NCBI GenBank assembly: GCA_043810345.1
Contig: JBDROF010000043.1
Location: forward strand, 1-64,000
Source of the DNA: QYOJ01 sp043810345
GTDB lineage: Bacteria > Bacteroidota > Bacteroidia > Bacteroidales > FEN-979
Length of the DNA stretch: 64,000 nucleotides
Reading direction: 5' to 3'
The notes under the pieces are model-generated. The model saw only the letters and a program-made list of their open reading frames with translations, made no database searches and was not told the DNA's origin. Position numbers and translations under genes: made by a program. This document shows, piece after piece, positions 17,220 through 25,694 of this stretch; the stretch's first letter is position 1, and each line of letters starts with the position of its first letter.

Positions 17220-17280
17220 GGCAAGAAATTGCAATTCATGTGCAATATATGGCAATCCATGGCAATTCATGTGCAATTAA
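17220..17280. repeat. irregular GCAAT-rich repeat, period about 10
   Basis: Several copies of GCAATTCATG and GCAATNCATG with irregular spacing. Related in sequence to the GGCAATG nonamers at 16026, but poorly phased. Confidence 0.55.
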
Positions 17281-17308
17281 TTCGTAATTCTTAAATCGTA
17301 ATTCGTAA
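17281..17308. repeat. heptamer array TTCGTAA x4, flush with the priA start
   Basis: Units TTCGTAA, TTCTTAA, ATCGTAA, TTCGTAA. The TTG start of priA occupies the first three bases of the next unit in phase, and the last array bases give an in-frame TAA directly before it. Confidence 0.85.
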
Positions 17309-19783
17309 TTGGAAAGAACTACCCTCTTCGCTGATGTCGTCCTCCCACTGCCGGTCAGCGGTACCTTCACCTACCGGGTGCCGTATGAGCTGAACGATGC
17401 GGTGAAAGTGGGAACGAGGGTGGTGATCCAGTTTGGCTCCCGGAAGATCTATACCGCCCTGGTCCGGAACATCCATGAACGACCTCCCCCGGGACGGTTA
17501 CCTAAATATATCCTCTCTGTCCTGGATGAGATTCCGATTGTTTCCGATATCCAGTTTGCTTTCTGGGATTGGATTGCCTTCTATTACCTGTGCCACCTTG
17601 GAGAGGTGATGAATACCGCGTTACCCTCCGTTTTTAAATTGGCCAGCGAATCGAAAGTGGTGCTGAATCCCTCTTTTTCAGGCGATGCCGGTGAGTTGAA
17701 TGAGAAGGAGTTGCTCTTGTTAGAGGCGCTGGGTCACAGGAAGACGATCGCTATCTCGGATGTGGTCCGTATCCTCGACCAGCAGAAGGTCATCCCCATC
17801 ATTAAGACCATGATCGACAAGGGGATTGTCCTGCTGGAAGAGGAACTGAAAGATAAATACCGCCCCAGGATGGAGAAATTCCTGGTTCTCTCAGAAGAGC
17901 TTGCCACCAGCGAAGAGAAGCTCCGGAACCTGTTTGATGTACTTGAAAAGCGAGCGACAAAACAGCTGGAGGTGCTGATGACCTTTGTTCACCTCACTAA
18001 ATATAAACCCGGTCACCCTGTCCCGATCTCCCGGGCTGCGCTGATGAAAGAGCTTGACAGGGGAGACGGAACCCTGAATGCCCTCATTAAAAAAGGGATT
18101 CTCTTGCAAACAGAACAACAGGTTAGCAGAATGGATCCCGGAGGTCAACGGATCCCTGTCGACAGCATCAGGTTAACCGAAATTCAGCAACAGGCGCTCG
18201 ATGATATGAAGAAAGAGTGGGTCCAGAAAGAGGTGGTCCTGCTTCATGGGATTACGTCCAGTGGTAAAACTGAGCTCTACATCAACTTGATCCAGGAGGT
18301 CCTTAATGACGGGAAACAGGCGCTCTACCTGCTTCCGGAAATTGCCCTGACCACTCAGATCATCAGCCGTCTGAAGAGGTATTTCGGTGATCGGATTGGA
18401 GTCTATCACTCCCGTTTCAACGAGCAGGAGAAAGCGGAGATCTGGAACCGCACGGTGGATCATCAGTACGATGTGATCCTGGGGGCCCGGTCGGCAATCT
18501 TCGCTCCATTCACCAACCTCGGGCTGGTGATTGTGGATGAAGAGCACGACTCCTCCTTCAAGCAGTTCGACCCGGCTCCCCGGTATCATGGAAGGGATGC
18601 AGGGATTCTCCTGGCCAGGCTGCATGGTGCCCGTGTGATCCTGGGTTCAGCAACCCCTTCAGTGGAGAGCTACTTCAATGCCAGGCAGGGGAAGTACGGC
18701 CTGGTTGAATTGATGATCCGGTATGGCGAGATGCAACTTCCGGAGATCGAAGTGGTGGATATCAAACAGGAGCTGCGCAGGGGAAAGATGAAGGCTTACT
18801 TCTCTTCGACCTTACTGAAAAAAATGGAAAAGGCCCTGAAGAACCAGGAGCAGATCATCCTCTTTCAAAACCGCAGGGGATTCTCCCTCCGGCTGGAGTG
18901 CGAAACATGCCACTGGATGCCCACCTGTAAAAACTGCGACGTGACCCTGGTCTATCATAAGAAGATCAACCAGCTTCGGTGTCACTACTGCGGATTTGTA
19001 TCACGGATTCCCGAAAAATGCCCTGAGTGTAATGGGGTTAAGATACGCATGAAGGGTTTTGGGACAGAGCGTGTGGAAGAGGATCTGCAGATCCTTCTGC
19101 CGGATGCCCGGATAGCCCGTATGGACCTCGACACTACCCGGTCGAAACACGGACATCAGAAGATCATCACCGACTTTGAAGACCGCAAGGTCGACGTCCT
19201 GATCGGTACCCAGATGGTCACCAAAGGACTTGATTTCGACCATGTCAGCACTGTATGTATCCTGAATGCAGATAACATGCTCAGCTATCCCGACTTCCGT
19301 TCGGCCGAGCGGAGTTACCAGCTCATGGCACAGGTCGGAGGGCGTTCGGGTCGTAAAAAGAGACGGGGTGAGGTGATCATTCAGACCTGGCAGCCTTCCA
19401 ATGCCATTATCCAAAACGTGGTTAACAATGATTATCAGTCGATGTACCTGGACCAGTTGAATGAACGCAAACGGTTCAAATATCCCCCGTTCCACCGCCT
19501 GATCATCCTGCGCCTCAAGCACAGGAAACCTGAAGTGTTGAACACAGCTGCCTCCATCCTGGCTTCCGACCTTCGGACCATCTTTGGAAAACGCATCCTC
19601 GGCCCCGAATACCCGATGGTCTCCCGCATCATGAACCTTTACATCAAGCAGATCATGATCAAACTCGAGCGGGGAGGTGATATCGGTACCATGAAAGGAA
19701 AATTGCTTCAGGTCCTGGAAGAGTTCAACCGGAATAAGGAATTTTCGGGAGTACGGATAATTATTGATGTTGATCCTGTTTGA
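17309..19783 (+). CDS. priA: primosomal replication restart helicase PriA
   Basis: 824 residues. PriA loads the replicative helicase at stalled forks. The N-terminus FADVVLPLPVSGTFTYRVP is the DNA-binding domain; LLHGITSSGKTELY is Walker A, VDEEHDSSFKQ the DEEH Walker B, SATPSVES motif III, and the two zinc sites lie in CETCHWMPTCKNCD and CHYCGFVSRIPEKCPEC. GTQMVTKGLDFDHVS and QVGGRSGRKKRRGEV are helicase motifs V and VI. The start must be TTG 17309: TAA is the codon before it and the conserved region begins seven residues in. This start abuts a heptamer array, so translation signals may be unusual. Confidence 0.95.
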   Translation: MERTTLFADVVLPLPVSGTFTYRVPYELNDAVKVGTRVVIQFGSRKIYTALVRNIHERPPPGRLPKYILSVLDEIPIVSDIQFAFWDWIAFYYLCHLGEVMNTALPSVFKLASESKVVLNPSFSGDAGELNEKELLLLEALGHRKTIAISDVVRILDQQKVIPIIKTMIDKGIVLLEEELKDKYRPRMEKFLVLSEELATSEEKLRNLFDVLEKRATKQLEVLMTFVHLTKYKPGHPVPISRAALMKELDRGDGTLNALIKKGILLQTEQQVSRMDPGGQRIPVDSIRLTEIQQQALDDMKKEWVQKEVVLLHGITSSGKTELYINLIQEVLNDGKQALYLLPEIALTTQIISRLKRYFGDRIGVYHSRFNEQEKAEIWNRTVDHQYDVILGARSAIFAPFTNLGLVIVDEEHDSSFKQFDPAPRYHGRDAGILLARLHGARVILGSATPSVESYFNARQGKYGLVELMIRYGEMQLPEIEVVDIKQELRRGKMKAYFSSTLLKKMEKALKNQEQIILFQNRRGFSLRLECETCHWMPTCKNCDVTLVYHKKINQLRCHYCGFVSRIPEKCPECNGVKIRMKGFGTERVEEDLQILLPDARIARMDLDTTRSKHGHQKIITDFEDRKVDVLIGTQMVTKGLDFDHVSTVCILNADNMLSYPDFRSAERSYQLMAQVGGRSGRKKRRGEVIIQTWQPSNAIIQNVVNNDYQSMYLDQLNERKRFKYPPFHRLIILRLKHRKPEVLNTAASILASDLRTIFGKRILGPEYPMVSRIMNLYIKQIMIKLERGGDIGTMKGKLLQVLEEFNRNKEFSGVRIIIDVDPV

Positions 19784-19804
19784 GGGAAGAGGGAAGAGGG
19801 AAGA
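19784..19804. repeat. heptamer array GGGAAGA x3
   Basis: Three perfect 7-bp units starting at the base after the priA stop codon. Confidence 0.85.
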
Positions 19805-19810
19805 ATATTC

Positions 19811-19838
19811 AATCGAAAATCGTAAATCGTAAATCTTA
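19811..19838. repeat. heptamer array AATCGTA x4
   Basis: Units AATCGAA, AATCGTA, AATCGTA, AATCTTA. The last three bases are the stop codon of the minus-strand FtsB-like gene. The family recurs at 17281 and, inverted, at 36156. Confidence 0.8.
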
Positions 19839-20144
19839 CAAAGGGGATTTCTCCGCCGTATCCACCACCAGAAACACATCCTCCCCCTCCTTCTTCATCA
19901 GGTATTTTTCCCGGGCGAATCGCTCCAGTTCAGCAGTGTCGTGCAATAATTTATGGGTGAGGATGGAATCTTTGCGGATTTCGTCCAGGTAAAACTGCTT
20001 TTCCAGTCTCAACTCATTCAGCTGATTCTTCAGCCGGAGCCGGAGAATGATGTTGTTACTGTCAAAAAAGAACAACCAAACCAGAAACGCCACCGAGGTC
20101 AGGAAATACTTGTTGAGGATAATATTCAGGATCTTCTTCCACAT
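19836..20144 (-). CDS. FtsB/DivIC-like septum formation initiator
   Basis: 102 residues: a short cytoplasmic end (MWKKILNIILNK), one membrane segment (about 13-30, YFLTSVAFLVWLFFF), then a coiled-coil (LRLRLKNQLNELRLEKQFYLDEI) and ELERFAREKYLMKKEGEDVFLV, the usual FtsB/DivIC signature. It probably joins the FtsQLB-type division complex in the periplasm. It stands alone between priA and ppk1; the stop codon lies at the end of a heptamer array. Confidence 0.88.
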   Translation of the reverse strand: MWKKILNIILNKYFLTSVAFLVWLFFFDSNNIILRLRLKNQLNELRLEKQFYLDEIRKDSILTHKLLHDTAELERFAREKYLMKKEGEDVFLVVDTAEKSPL

Positions 20145-20152
20145 ACTTTTTC

Positions 20153-20180
20153 AGGGTCGAGGTTCAACGGTCAAGGGTCG
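20153..20180. repeat. degenerate heptamer array AGGGTCG x4
   Basis: Units AGGGTCG, AGGTTCA, ACGGTCA, AGGGTCG in 7-bp phase. It starts 9 bp before the FtsB-like start codon. The inverse unit forms the array at 35202. Confidence 0.6.
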
Positions 20181-20299
20181 AAGTATACGTATTTGGGATA
20201 ACAAAGTTACAGTCAGTTCAATGAAATTCAAAATTCAAAATAATTTCGCTTCAGAAAGCTCATCTGGCGCCTCTTGCTTTTTCAAACCTGGATCAGCGA

Positions 20300-22348
20300 C
20301 TAGTGATGTAGATGGTCGTAAATAGCCAACTGCGACCTCACCTGTGGTCCGCGTATTCTTCGGTAGGCATTGGGTTTCCCCTCCCCCAGGAGACGGGCTT
20401 TGGTGTTGTCGGACAACTGGATCTGCAACATTTGCCAGAGCTCTTCCTGTATTGCTTTGTCGTAGATCGGACAGGCAACCTCAATTCGGTTATCGAAATT
20501 GCGTACCATCCAGTCGGCCGAGGTGATGTAATATTTCGGGTTGTTTTCGTTGCAAAACACAAGCACCCTCGAGTGCTCCAGAAACCTGTCCACGATGCTG
20601 ATTCCTGTCATGTTTTCACTCAGACCCGGGATGCCGGGTATCGGAACGCAGATCCCCCGGATGATGAGTTTGATCTTTACTCCGGCCTGGCTGGCTTTGT
20701 ATAGCTTCTTTACAATGGCTTCATCCACGAGGTTGTTCAGCTTGATTACCACCCAGGCCTCTTTGCCGGCTTTGACCTGCTTGATCTCGTTGTTCAGGAG
20801 CCGGATGAAGTGGTTTCGCATGGAGAATGGAGAGAGGATCAGGGATTTGTACCGGAATGGTTTGTACGCCGATTCCATCTGATGAAAAGCGTTGACCACA
20901 TCTATGCAGATACGGCCATCCGAAGTGAGCAGACAATCATCGGCATAGACACGCGCAGTGTCCTCGTTGAAATTCCCGGTGTTGATCATGGAATAGAATA
21001 CATTCCTGTTGGCCTCTTTCCGGCGGATGAGCAACAGTTTGGAATGGACCTTGAAACCCGGGATGCTGTGGATCACCTTGACCCCCTCCTCCTGCAAGCG
21101 TTGGGTCCAGTAGATGTTAGCCTCCTCGTCGAACCGCGCCTGCAGTTCCATGTATACCGTAACGTATTTCCCGTTTCGGGCCGCATTGATTAGAGCATTG
21201 ATGACACTGGAATTTTTTGCCGCCCGGTAGATGGTCATCTTGATCGACCGTACTTTCGGATCAATGGAGGCTTCACGGAGAAGGTCGATCACATGCCGGA
21301 AGGTCTGATAGGGGAAATGCAGCATGATATCCTTCTGCTTCACCAGAGCAATGATGCTGATGTTCGGTGTGATCTCCGGATGACGCTGCGGCGGCATCGA
21401 CATGAACTCCAGATCCGGACGGACCAGATCGGGGAAACTCATAAAATCTTTGAAATTATGGTACCGGCCACCACCCCGGATGGGATCGTCCTTCCGGATG
21501 GTAAGTTTTTTAGTGAGCACTTTCAGCAGCTCTTTTGGTATGGAATTATCATATACAAACCGGACGGGATTTCCTCGCTTGCGCTGCTTGACACTTTCGG
21601 CCATCACTTCCAGGAAACTTTTCGAAACATCGGTATCCACATCGATCTCGGCGTCCCGTGTTACCTTCACGGTGTAAGCCGAGTACCGGTCGAACCCGAA
21701 AATAGAGAAGATCTCGCCCAAACAGAACCGGATGACATCATCCAGCAACATAACAAATTGCTTTTTCCCCTCCTTGGGAAGGATCAGAAAACGGGAAACC
21801 GCTTTCGTAGGGACTTCGATGAGGGCGAAATCCGGCTTTACCTGGGGATCACTGCTATCCAAAGAAACCGCCAGGTAAATCGATTTGTCAACCAGCGAGG
21901 AGATGTCTTTGAAACTACTGATCATCAGGGGGAAGAGAAAGACACGCACCTGCTCCTGAAAATATTTTGTGACAAATTCCCCTTGCTTCGAAGTGAGCTG
22001 TTTTTCGTTTACCAGGAAAATGTTTTGCAGGGCAAATTCATCCACAAGTGATTCGTAAATCTGCTGGAATTCCCTCTCCTGGGAAGCCACAATCTCCCCG
22101 ATCTGATGAAGGATCTTTTTTGGATTGATGGGCGTGTCGTAGAGCACCTTCTCCACCGTAATCATTCGGTTCAGAGTAGCCACTCTGACGCGGAAAAACT
22201 CGTCGCGGTTATTGGAAAAGATTCCCAGGAACTTTAGCCGTTCAACAAGTGGATTTTGCTTATCTGCCGCCTCCTGCAATACCCGGCCGTTGAAATAGAG
22301 CCAGCTAATTTCTCGGTTTAACATCTGGGGTGTGTTCCTGGTTGACAT
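20300..22348 (-). CDS. ppk1: polyphosphate kinase 1
   Basis: 682 residues, standard for PPK1, which makes polyphosphate from ATP. N-terminal NREISWLYFNGRVLQEA, and RLKFLGIFSNNRDEFFRVRVA. In the C-terminal phospholipase D-like domains, KVHSKLLLIRR holds the autophosphorylated His and EHSRVLVFCNE the second His. SADWMVRNFDNRIEVACPI and RRIRGPQVRSQLAIYDHLHH close the protein. It is last in an operon glyA-(SixA-like)-ppk1, 4 nt after the phosphatase gene. Confidence 0.95.
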   Translation of the reverse strand: MSTRNTPQMLNREISWLYFNGRVLQEAADKQNPLVERLKFLGIFSNNRDEFFRVRVATLNRMITVEKVLYDTPINPKKILHQIGEIVASQEREFQQIYESLVDEFALQNIFLVNEKQLTSKQGEFVTKYFQEQVRVFLFPLMISSFKDISSLVDKSIYLAVSLDSSDPQVKPDFALIEVPTKAVSRFLILPKEGKKQFVMLLDDVIRFCLGEIFSIFGFDRYSAYTVKVTRDAEIDVDTDVSKSFLEVMAESVKQRKRGNPVRFVYDNSIPKELLKVLTKKLTIRKDDPIRGGGRYHNFKDFMSFPDLVRPDLEFMSMPPQRHPEITPNISIIALVKQKDIMLHFPYQTFRHVIDLLREASIDPKVRSIKMTIYRAAKNSSVINALINAARNGKYVTVYMELQARFDEEANIYWTQRLQEEGVKVIHSIPGFKVHSKLLLIRRKEANRNVFYSMINTGNFNEDTARVYADDCLLTSDGRICIDVVNAFHQMESAYKPFRYKSLILSPFSMRNHFIRLLNNEIKQVKAGKEAWVVIKLNNLVDEAIVKKLYKASQAGVKIKLIIRGICVPIPGIPGLSENMTGISIVDRFLEHSRVLVFCNENNPKYYITSADWMVRNFDNRIEVACPIYDKAIQEELWQMLQIQLSDNTKARLLGEGKPNAYRRIRGPQVRSQLAIYDHLHH

Positions 22349-22352
22349 GGGG

Positions 22353-22847
22353 CTACTTCAGCATCTTGGGTGAAACAACAAAAAGTTGCCGGGTATCGGC
22401 GTTCGGAACCTTTTCCCATATCAAGGTTTCAAAACATATGCCAACCATGCTGGACGTAGGCATGTCGTCAATCCCTGGATGAAGGAAGAGGTTGGCCAGA
22501 TTGGTGATGGTCGGGTTATGGCCAACTATCATCAAAGATCCGATGTGGTCCGGTGTGGCGTAAATAATATCCAGGATCCTGTCATAGTATCCGTCGTATA
22601 TCTTTCGTTCCACCACAACATCTCCCAGCGGATAGCCCAATCCAACGGCAAACAGATTGGCTGTTTCTATAGCTCTGACAGCCGGGCTGCTGAGGATCAG
22701 GTCAGGATGAACCCCATGTCCCTTCAGATACTCAATCACCCGGTGACTTCTCGCAACTCCTTTCTCCATCAGGGGCCGTTCGATATCACTCAGCCCGGGA
22801 TGATCCCAGGAAGATTTTGCATGCCGTACGAGATATAGAGTCTTCAT
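22353..22847 (-). CDS. SixA-like histidine phosphatase
   Basis: 164 residues from ATG 22847, which lies one base after the glyA stop. The phosphohistidine motif is LVRHAKSSW near the start; the second His is in IVGHNPTITNL. Full-length for SixA-type histidine phosphatases. It may act on a phosphohistidine of another protein or on a small phosphorylated molecule. Tight spacing to glyA and ppk1 suggests a single transcript; SixA-like genes are often beside polyphosphate genes. Confidence 0.88.
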   Translation of the reverse strand: MKTLYLVRHAKSSWDHPGLSDIERPLMEKGVARSHRVIEYLKGHGVHPDLILSSPAVRAIETANLFAVGLGYPLGDVVVERKIYDGYYDRILDIIYATPDHIGSLMIVGHNPTITNLANLFLHPGIDDMPTSSMVGICFETLIWEKVPNADTRQLFVVSPKMLK

Positions 22848-22848
22848 G

Positions 22849-24129
22849 TCAATTAGCAAACAACGGAAACTCTGCCATCATCTTATTTACCTGTCTCTTC
22901 ACTTTCAGGATCTTATCCTCGTTCTCCAGATCACTGATCACTTCATCAATCAGATCGACAATAATTCCCATGTGCAATTCGGTCATCCCTCGGGTAGTGA
23001 TCGCAGGGGTACCCACACGCAAACCTGATGTCTGGAAGGGAGATCGGCTGTCGAACGGAACCATGTTTTTGTTAACCGTGATATCTGCTTTTTCCAGGGC
23101 ATTCTCCACCTTTCGGCCGGTAATGCCGGGGAATTTCTTGCGCAGGTCGATCAGCATCAGGTGATTATCAGTACCTCCGGAGATTACATGATAGCCTTTG
23201 TCAACAAAGGCCTGAGCCATCACGGTAGCATTTCTCTTCACCTGGATGATGTAATCCATGTATTCATCGGTCAGGGCTTCATAGAAAGAGACAGCTTTGG
23301 AGGCTATCACATGCTCGAGCGGTCCTCCCTGTATACCCGGGAAGAGAGCCGAATCAAGCATTTGAGAGAACATCTTGATCTCTCCCTTCAGGGAGGTAAC
23401 TCCCCATGGATTCGGAAAGTCTGTCCCGATCAGGATCATACCACCACGGGGTCCGCGCAGAGTCTTATGCGTGGTGGTTGTCACCACATGACACCAGGGC
23501 AGGGGATCATTCAGCAACCCGCGGGCAATCAACCCGGCAGGATGTGCAATATCAGCCATCAGGATGGCCCCGGTTTGATCGGCAATCTCCCGCATCCGTT
23601 GATAGTCCCAGTCGCGGGAATAGGCAGAAGCTCCGGCTATGATGAGCTTCGGCCGGATCTCCGTTGCCTGCGCCTCCATCTTGTCATAATTGATCATCCC
23701 GGTCGATTCCTCCACCTGATATCCAACGGCCTTGTAAAGGATCCCGGAGGAGTTTACCGGAGATCCGTGTGAAAGATGTCCTCCGTGGGCGAGGTCCAAA
23801 CCCATAAAAGTATCGCCCGGCCGCAAAACAGTCAACAACACAGCCATATTGGCCTGGGCTCCCGAGTGGGGCTGTACATTGACCCATTCGGCATGGAATA
23901 GCTCCCGGGCCCGTTCGATAGCCAGCGATTCTGATTCGTCCACGTGCTGGCAACCCCCATAATATCTTTTTCCGGGATATCCTTCCGCATATTTATTGGT
24001 CAAACAGGATCCCATCGCTTTCAACACCTGGTCGCTGACAAAATTCTCCGAAGCGATCAACTCCAGCCCACTGGTCTGACGATGTTTCTCTCGTCTGATG
24101 ATGTTGAAGATAGCCGTGTCTTTTTTCAT
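22849..24129 (-). CDS. glyA: serine hydroxymethyltransferase
   Basis: 426 residues. Interconverts serine and glycine with tetrahydrofolate, feeding one-carbon metabolism. Motifs: ELIASENFVSDQVL, NKYAEGYPGKRYYGG, DLAHGGHLSHGSPVN, DIAHPAGLIA and the PLP lysine K222 in TTTHKTLRGPRGG. It is the first gene of the glyA-sixA-like-ppk1 operon and has a good candidate promoter upstream. Confidence 0.97.
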   Translation of the reverse strand: MKKDTAIFNIIRREKHRQTSGLELIASENFVSDQVLKAMGSCLTNKYAEGYPGKRYYGGCQHVDESESLAIERARELFHAEWVNVQPHSGAQANMAVLLTVLRPGDTFMGLDLAHGGHLSHGSPVNSSGILYKAVGYQVEESTGMINYDKMEAQATEIRPKLIIAGASAYSRDWDYQRMREIADQTGAILMADIAHPAGLIARGLLNDPLPWCHVVTTTTHKTLRGPRGGMILIGTDFPNPWGVTSLKGEIKMFSQMLDSALFPGIQGGPLEHVIASKAVSFYEALTDEYMDYIIQVKRNATVMAQAFVDKGYHVISGGTDNHLMLIDLRKKFPGITGRKVENALEKADITVNKNMVPFDSRSPFQTSGLRVGTPAITTRGMTELHMGIIVDLIDEVISDLENEDKILKVKRQVNKMMAEFPLFAN

Positions 24130-24187
24130 AGAGATCGAAAATTTATAGCTTTTTGTTTCGGTTTTCCGGAAAGAGGTAAAACACGAA

Positions 24188-24219
24188 CAAAATTAGCATA
24201 TTTACCGGAAATTCTGCAA
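24188..24219 (-). promoter_or_regulatory. candidate promoter of glyA
   Basis: On the minus strand TTG at 24217-24219, a 21-bp spacer, then TAATTTTG at 24188-24195, a full match to the TAnnTTTG element. The predicted start of transcription is about 55 nt before the glyA ATG. Confidence 0.5.
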
Positions 24220-24334
24220 TTTTGTAATCCAGGGGAGTGTATTCCGCAACCAAAACTCCAAGGCACCAAAAAGCACCAAATTAGATCCCTGACACGTTGA
24301 AACACCTTTTGACATCATATAACACTTCCGTTTT

Positions 24335-24453
24335 CAGTCCACAGTCCACAGTTCACAGTCCACAGTCCACAGTCCACAGTCCACAGTCCACAGTCCACAG
24401 TCCACAGTCCACAGTCCACAGTCCACAGTCCACAGTCCACTGTCTTCAGTCAT
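24335..24453. repeat. heptamer array CAGTCCA x15 plus 2 degenerate units
   Basis: Fifteen 7-bp units (fourteen CAGTCCA and one CAGTTCA) from 24335 to 24439, then CTGTCTT and CAGTCAT. It separates a potential start (TTG 24297) from the signal-peptide core of the T9SS gene and shifts their frames against each other. The family also occurs at 35138, 61920 and inside lpd (63637). Confidence 0.95.
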
Positions 24454-24462
24454 CTCTTATAC

Positions 24463-24483
24463 CCTCGTCCCTCGTTCCTCGTC
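24463..24483. repeat. heptamer array CCTCGTC x3
   Basis: Units CCTCGTC, CCTCGTT, CCTCGTC. They are read as PRPSFLV at the beginning of the hydrophobic signal region of the T9SS gene. Confidence 0.75.
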
Positions 24484-24564
24484 CTTCTCCTTTTCCTCCT
24501 GCCACTATCCCCCTTTGCCCAATTCGACGCCGGTCCAAACGACACCATTAATCCCGGTATTCCG

Positions 24565-25632
24565 GTGACCCTTACCGCCACCTACGGCTTAATAGGCAAA
24601 GGAGTTACTATCGATGATAATGGCGTCGAAGGTCCTTTTCCGATCGGATTCAGTTTCAGTTTTTTTGGCAATATCTACAACCAGTTTTACATCGGAGCCA
24701 ATGGCTGGGTCAGTTTCTCTCCGAATCAAAACGCCAAAGGCATCCGAAATGCTTTTGCAGTCCCCAATTCGGCAGATTATAACCCCAAAAATTGCATCCT
24801 TGCCCCTTTTCAGGATCTGAATCCACTCCAGGCAGGAGGACCGTTTATTTTCTACCGCACCATCGAGGTGGATTCGAACCAGCTGCTTGTTGTCATGTGG
24901 TGCCAGACTCCCCTTTACAGCGATGCTTGCAGAGATTCACTGGTGACCCTTCAGATTGTATTGAATGAAGAAAGCGGTACCATTGAAAATCATCTGATGA
25001 ACAAACCCTCCTGCCTGGATTGGAATGATAACCTGGCCACAATGGGTGTACAGAATGAAACCGGTTTTGTCGGGTATGCCGTGCCAGGCCGAAATGCCAC
25101 TTCATGGACCGCACAAATGGAAGGTTGGATGTACACCCCTACATCAGCTGATAGCTTTCAGATCGTGCAAATTCCTTATAACCTCCAACCGATCGTACCC
25201 GGAGAAAAGGTGGTGTACCGGTGGGTTCAGGGAACAGAGCAAATATCCTCCCAGCAAAGCATGGTGGTTACTCCCGGAGAGACCACCACCTATTATGCTT
25301 ACATTACCCTGTGCGACGGTCAGGAGTTTATGGATAGTGTTACTGTTTATGTAATTCCCTATATTCCCAACGCCTTTACCCCCAACGGTGATGGATTGAA
25401 TGATACATTCAGGATGGTGGGATTGCCCCCGGAAAACATCGCCGAGTTTCACTTACAGGTGTTCAATCGCTGGGGAGAGATGGTCTTTTCAACCCGGAAT
25501 ATTGAAGAGGGATGGGATGGTACCCTGAAAGGGGAATCGTGTCCGGAGGGTCTCTACGTGTGGGCGGTTTATTATCAAGAGAATAACCGGTACAAAATAA
25601 CAAACAAAGGGACGGTCATCATGGTCAGATGA
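24565..25632 (+). CDS. T9SS type B (gliding-motility C-terminal) surface protein, signal region disrupted
   Basis: The GTG at 24565 gives 355 residues, but the true protein begins earlier: the same frame is open from 24313 and reads FLVLLLFLLPLSPFAQFDAG, a signal-peptide core with cleavage near AQ. No ATG, GTG or TTG lies in this frame before 24565. A TTG at 24297 (MKHLLTS) is in another frame, separated by the 7-bp array. The C-terminus is a T9SS type B sorting domain: NAFTPNGDGLNDTFRM, VFNRWGEMVF, GWDGT and YKITNKGTVIMVR. The body has VGVQN-like beta segments. Either the gene is switched off by array length or it is a recent pseudogene. Confidence 0.85.
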   Translation: MTLTATYGLIGKGVTIDDNGVEGPFPIGFSFSFFGNIYNQFYIGANGWVSFSPNQNAKGIRNAFAVPNSADYNPKNCILAPFQDLNPLQAGGPFIFYRTIEVDSNQLLVVMWCQTPLYSDACRDSLVTLQIVLNEESGTIENHLMNKPSCLDWNDNLATMGVQNETGFVGYAVPGRNATSWTAQMEGWMYTPTSADSFQIVQIPYNLQPIVPGEKVVYRWVQGTEQISSQQSMVVTPGETTTYYAYITLCDGQEFMDSVTVYVIPYIPNAFTPNGDGLNDTFRMVGLPPENIAEFHLQVFNRWGEMVFSTRNIEEGWDGTLKGESCPEGLYVWAVYYQENNRYKITNKGTVIMVR

Positions 25633-25694
25633 CCTCCTTCAATACCCCCCAGTAGCTCTTACCTTATGAATGGTTTCTAGGGGTATAATGATAA

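Noticed and set aside
16578..17276. 232-codon minus-strand frame opposite pfkA
   Set aside because: Antisense shadow; the coding strand is clear.
19001..19879. 292-codon minus-strand frame opposite priA
   Set aside because: Antisense shadow of a conserved gene; no domain seen.
21293..22051. 252-codon plus-strand frame opposite ppk1
   Set aside because: Antisense shadow of a conserved gene.
24335..24453. CRISPR array
   Set aside because: Units are 7 bp with no spacers; no cas genes in the window.
24297..24551. Open frame of SPQSTVH repeats as a separate gene
   Set aside because: The repeat reading comes from the 7-bp array; only its first codons are of interest as a possible start for the T9SS gene.
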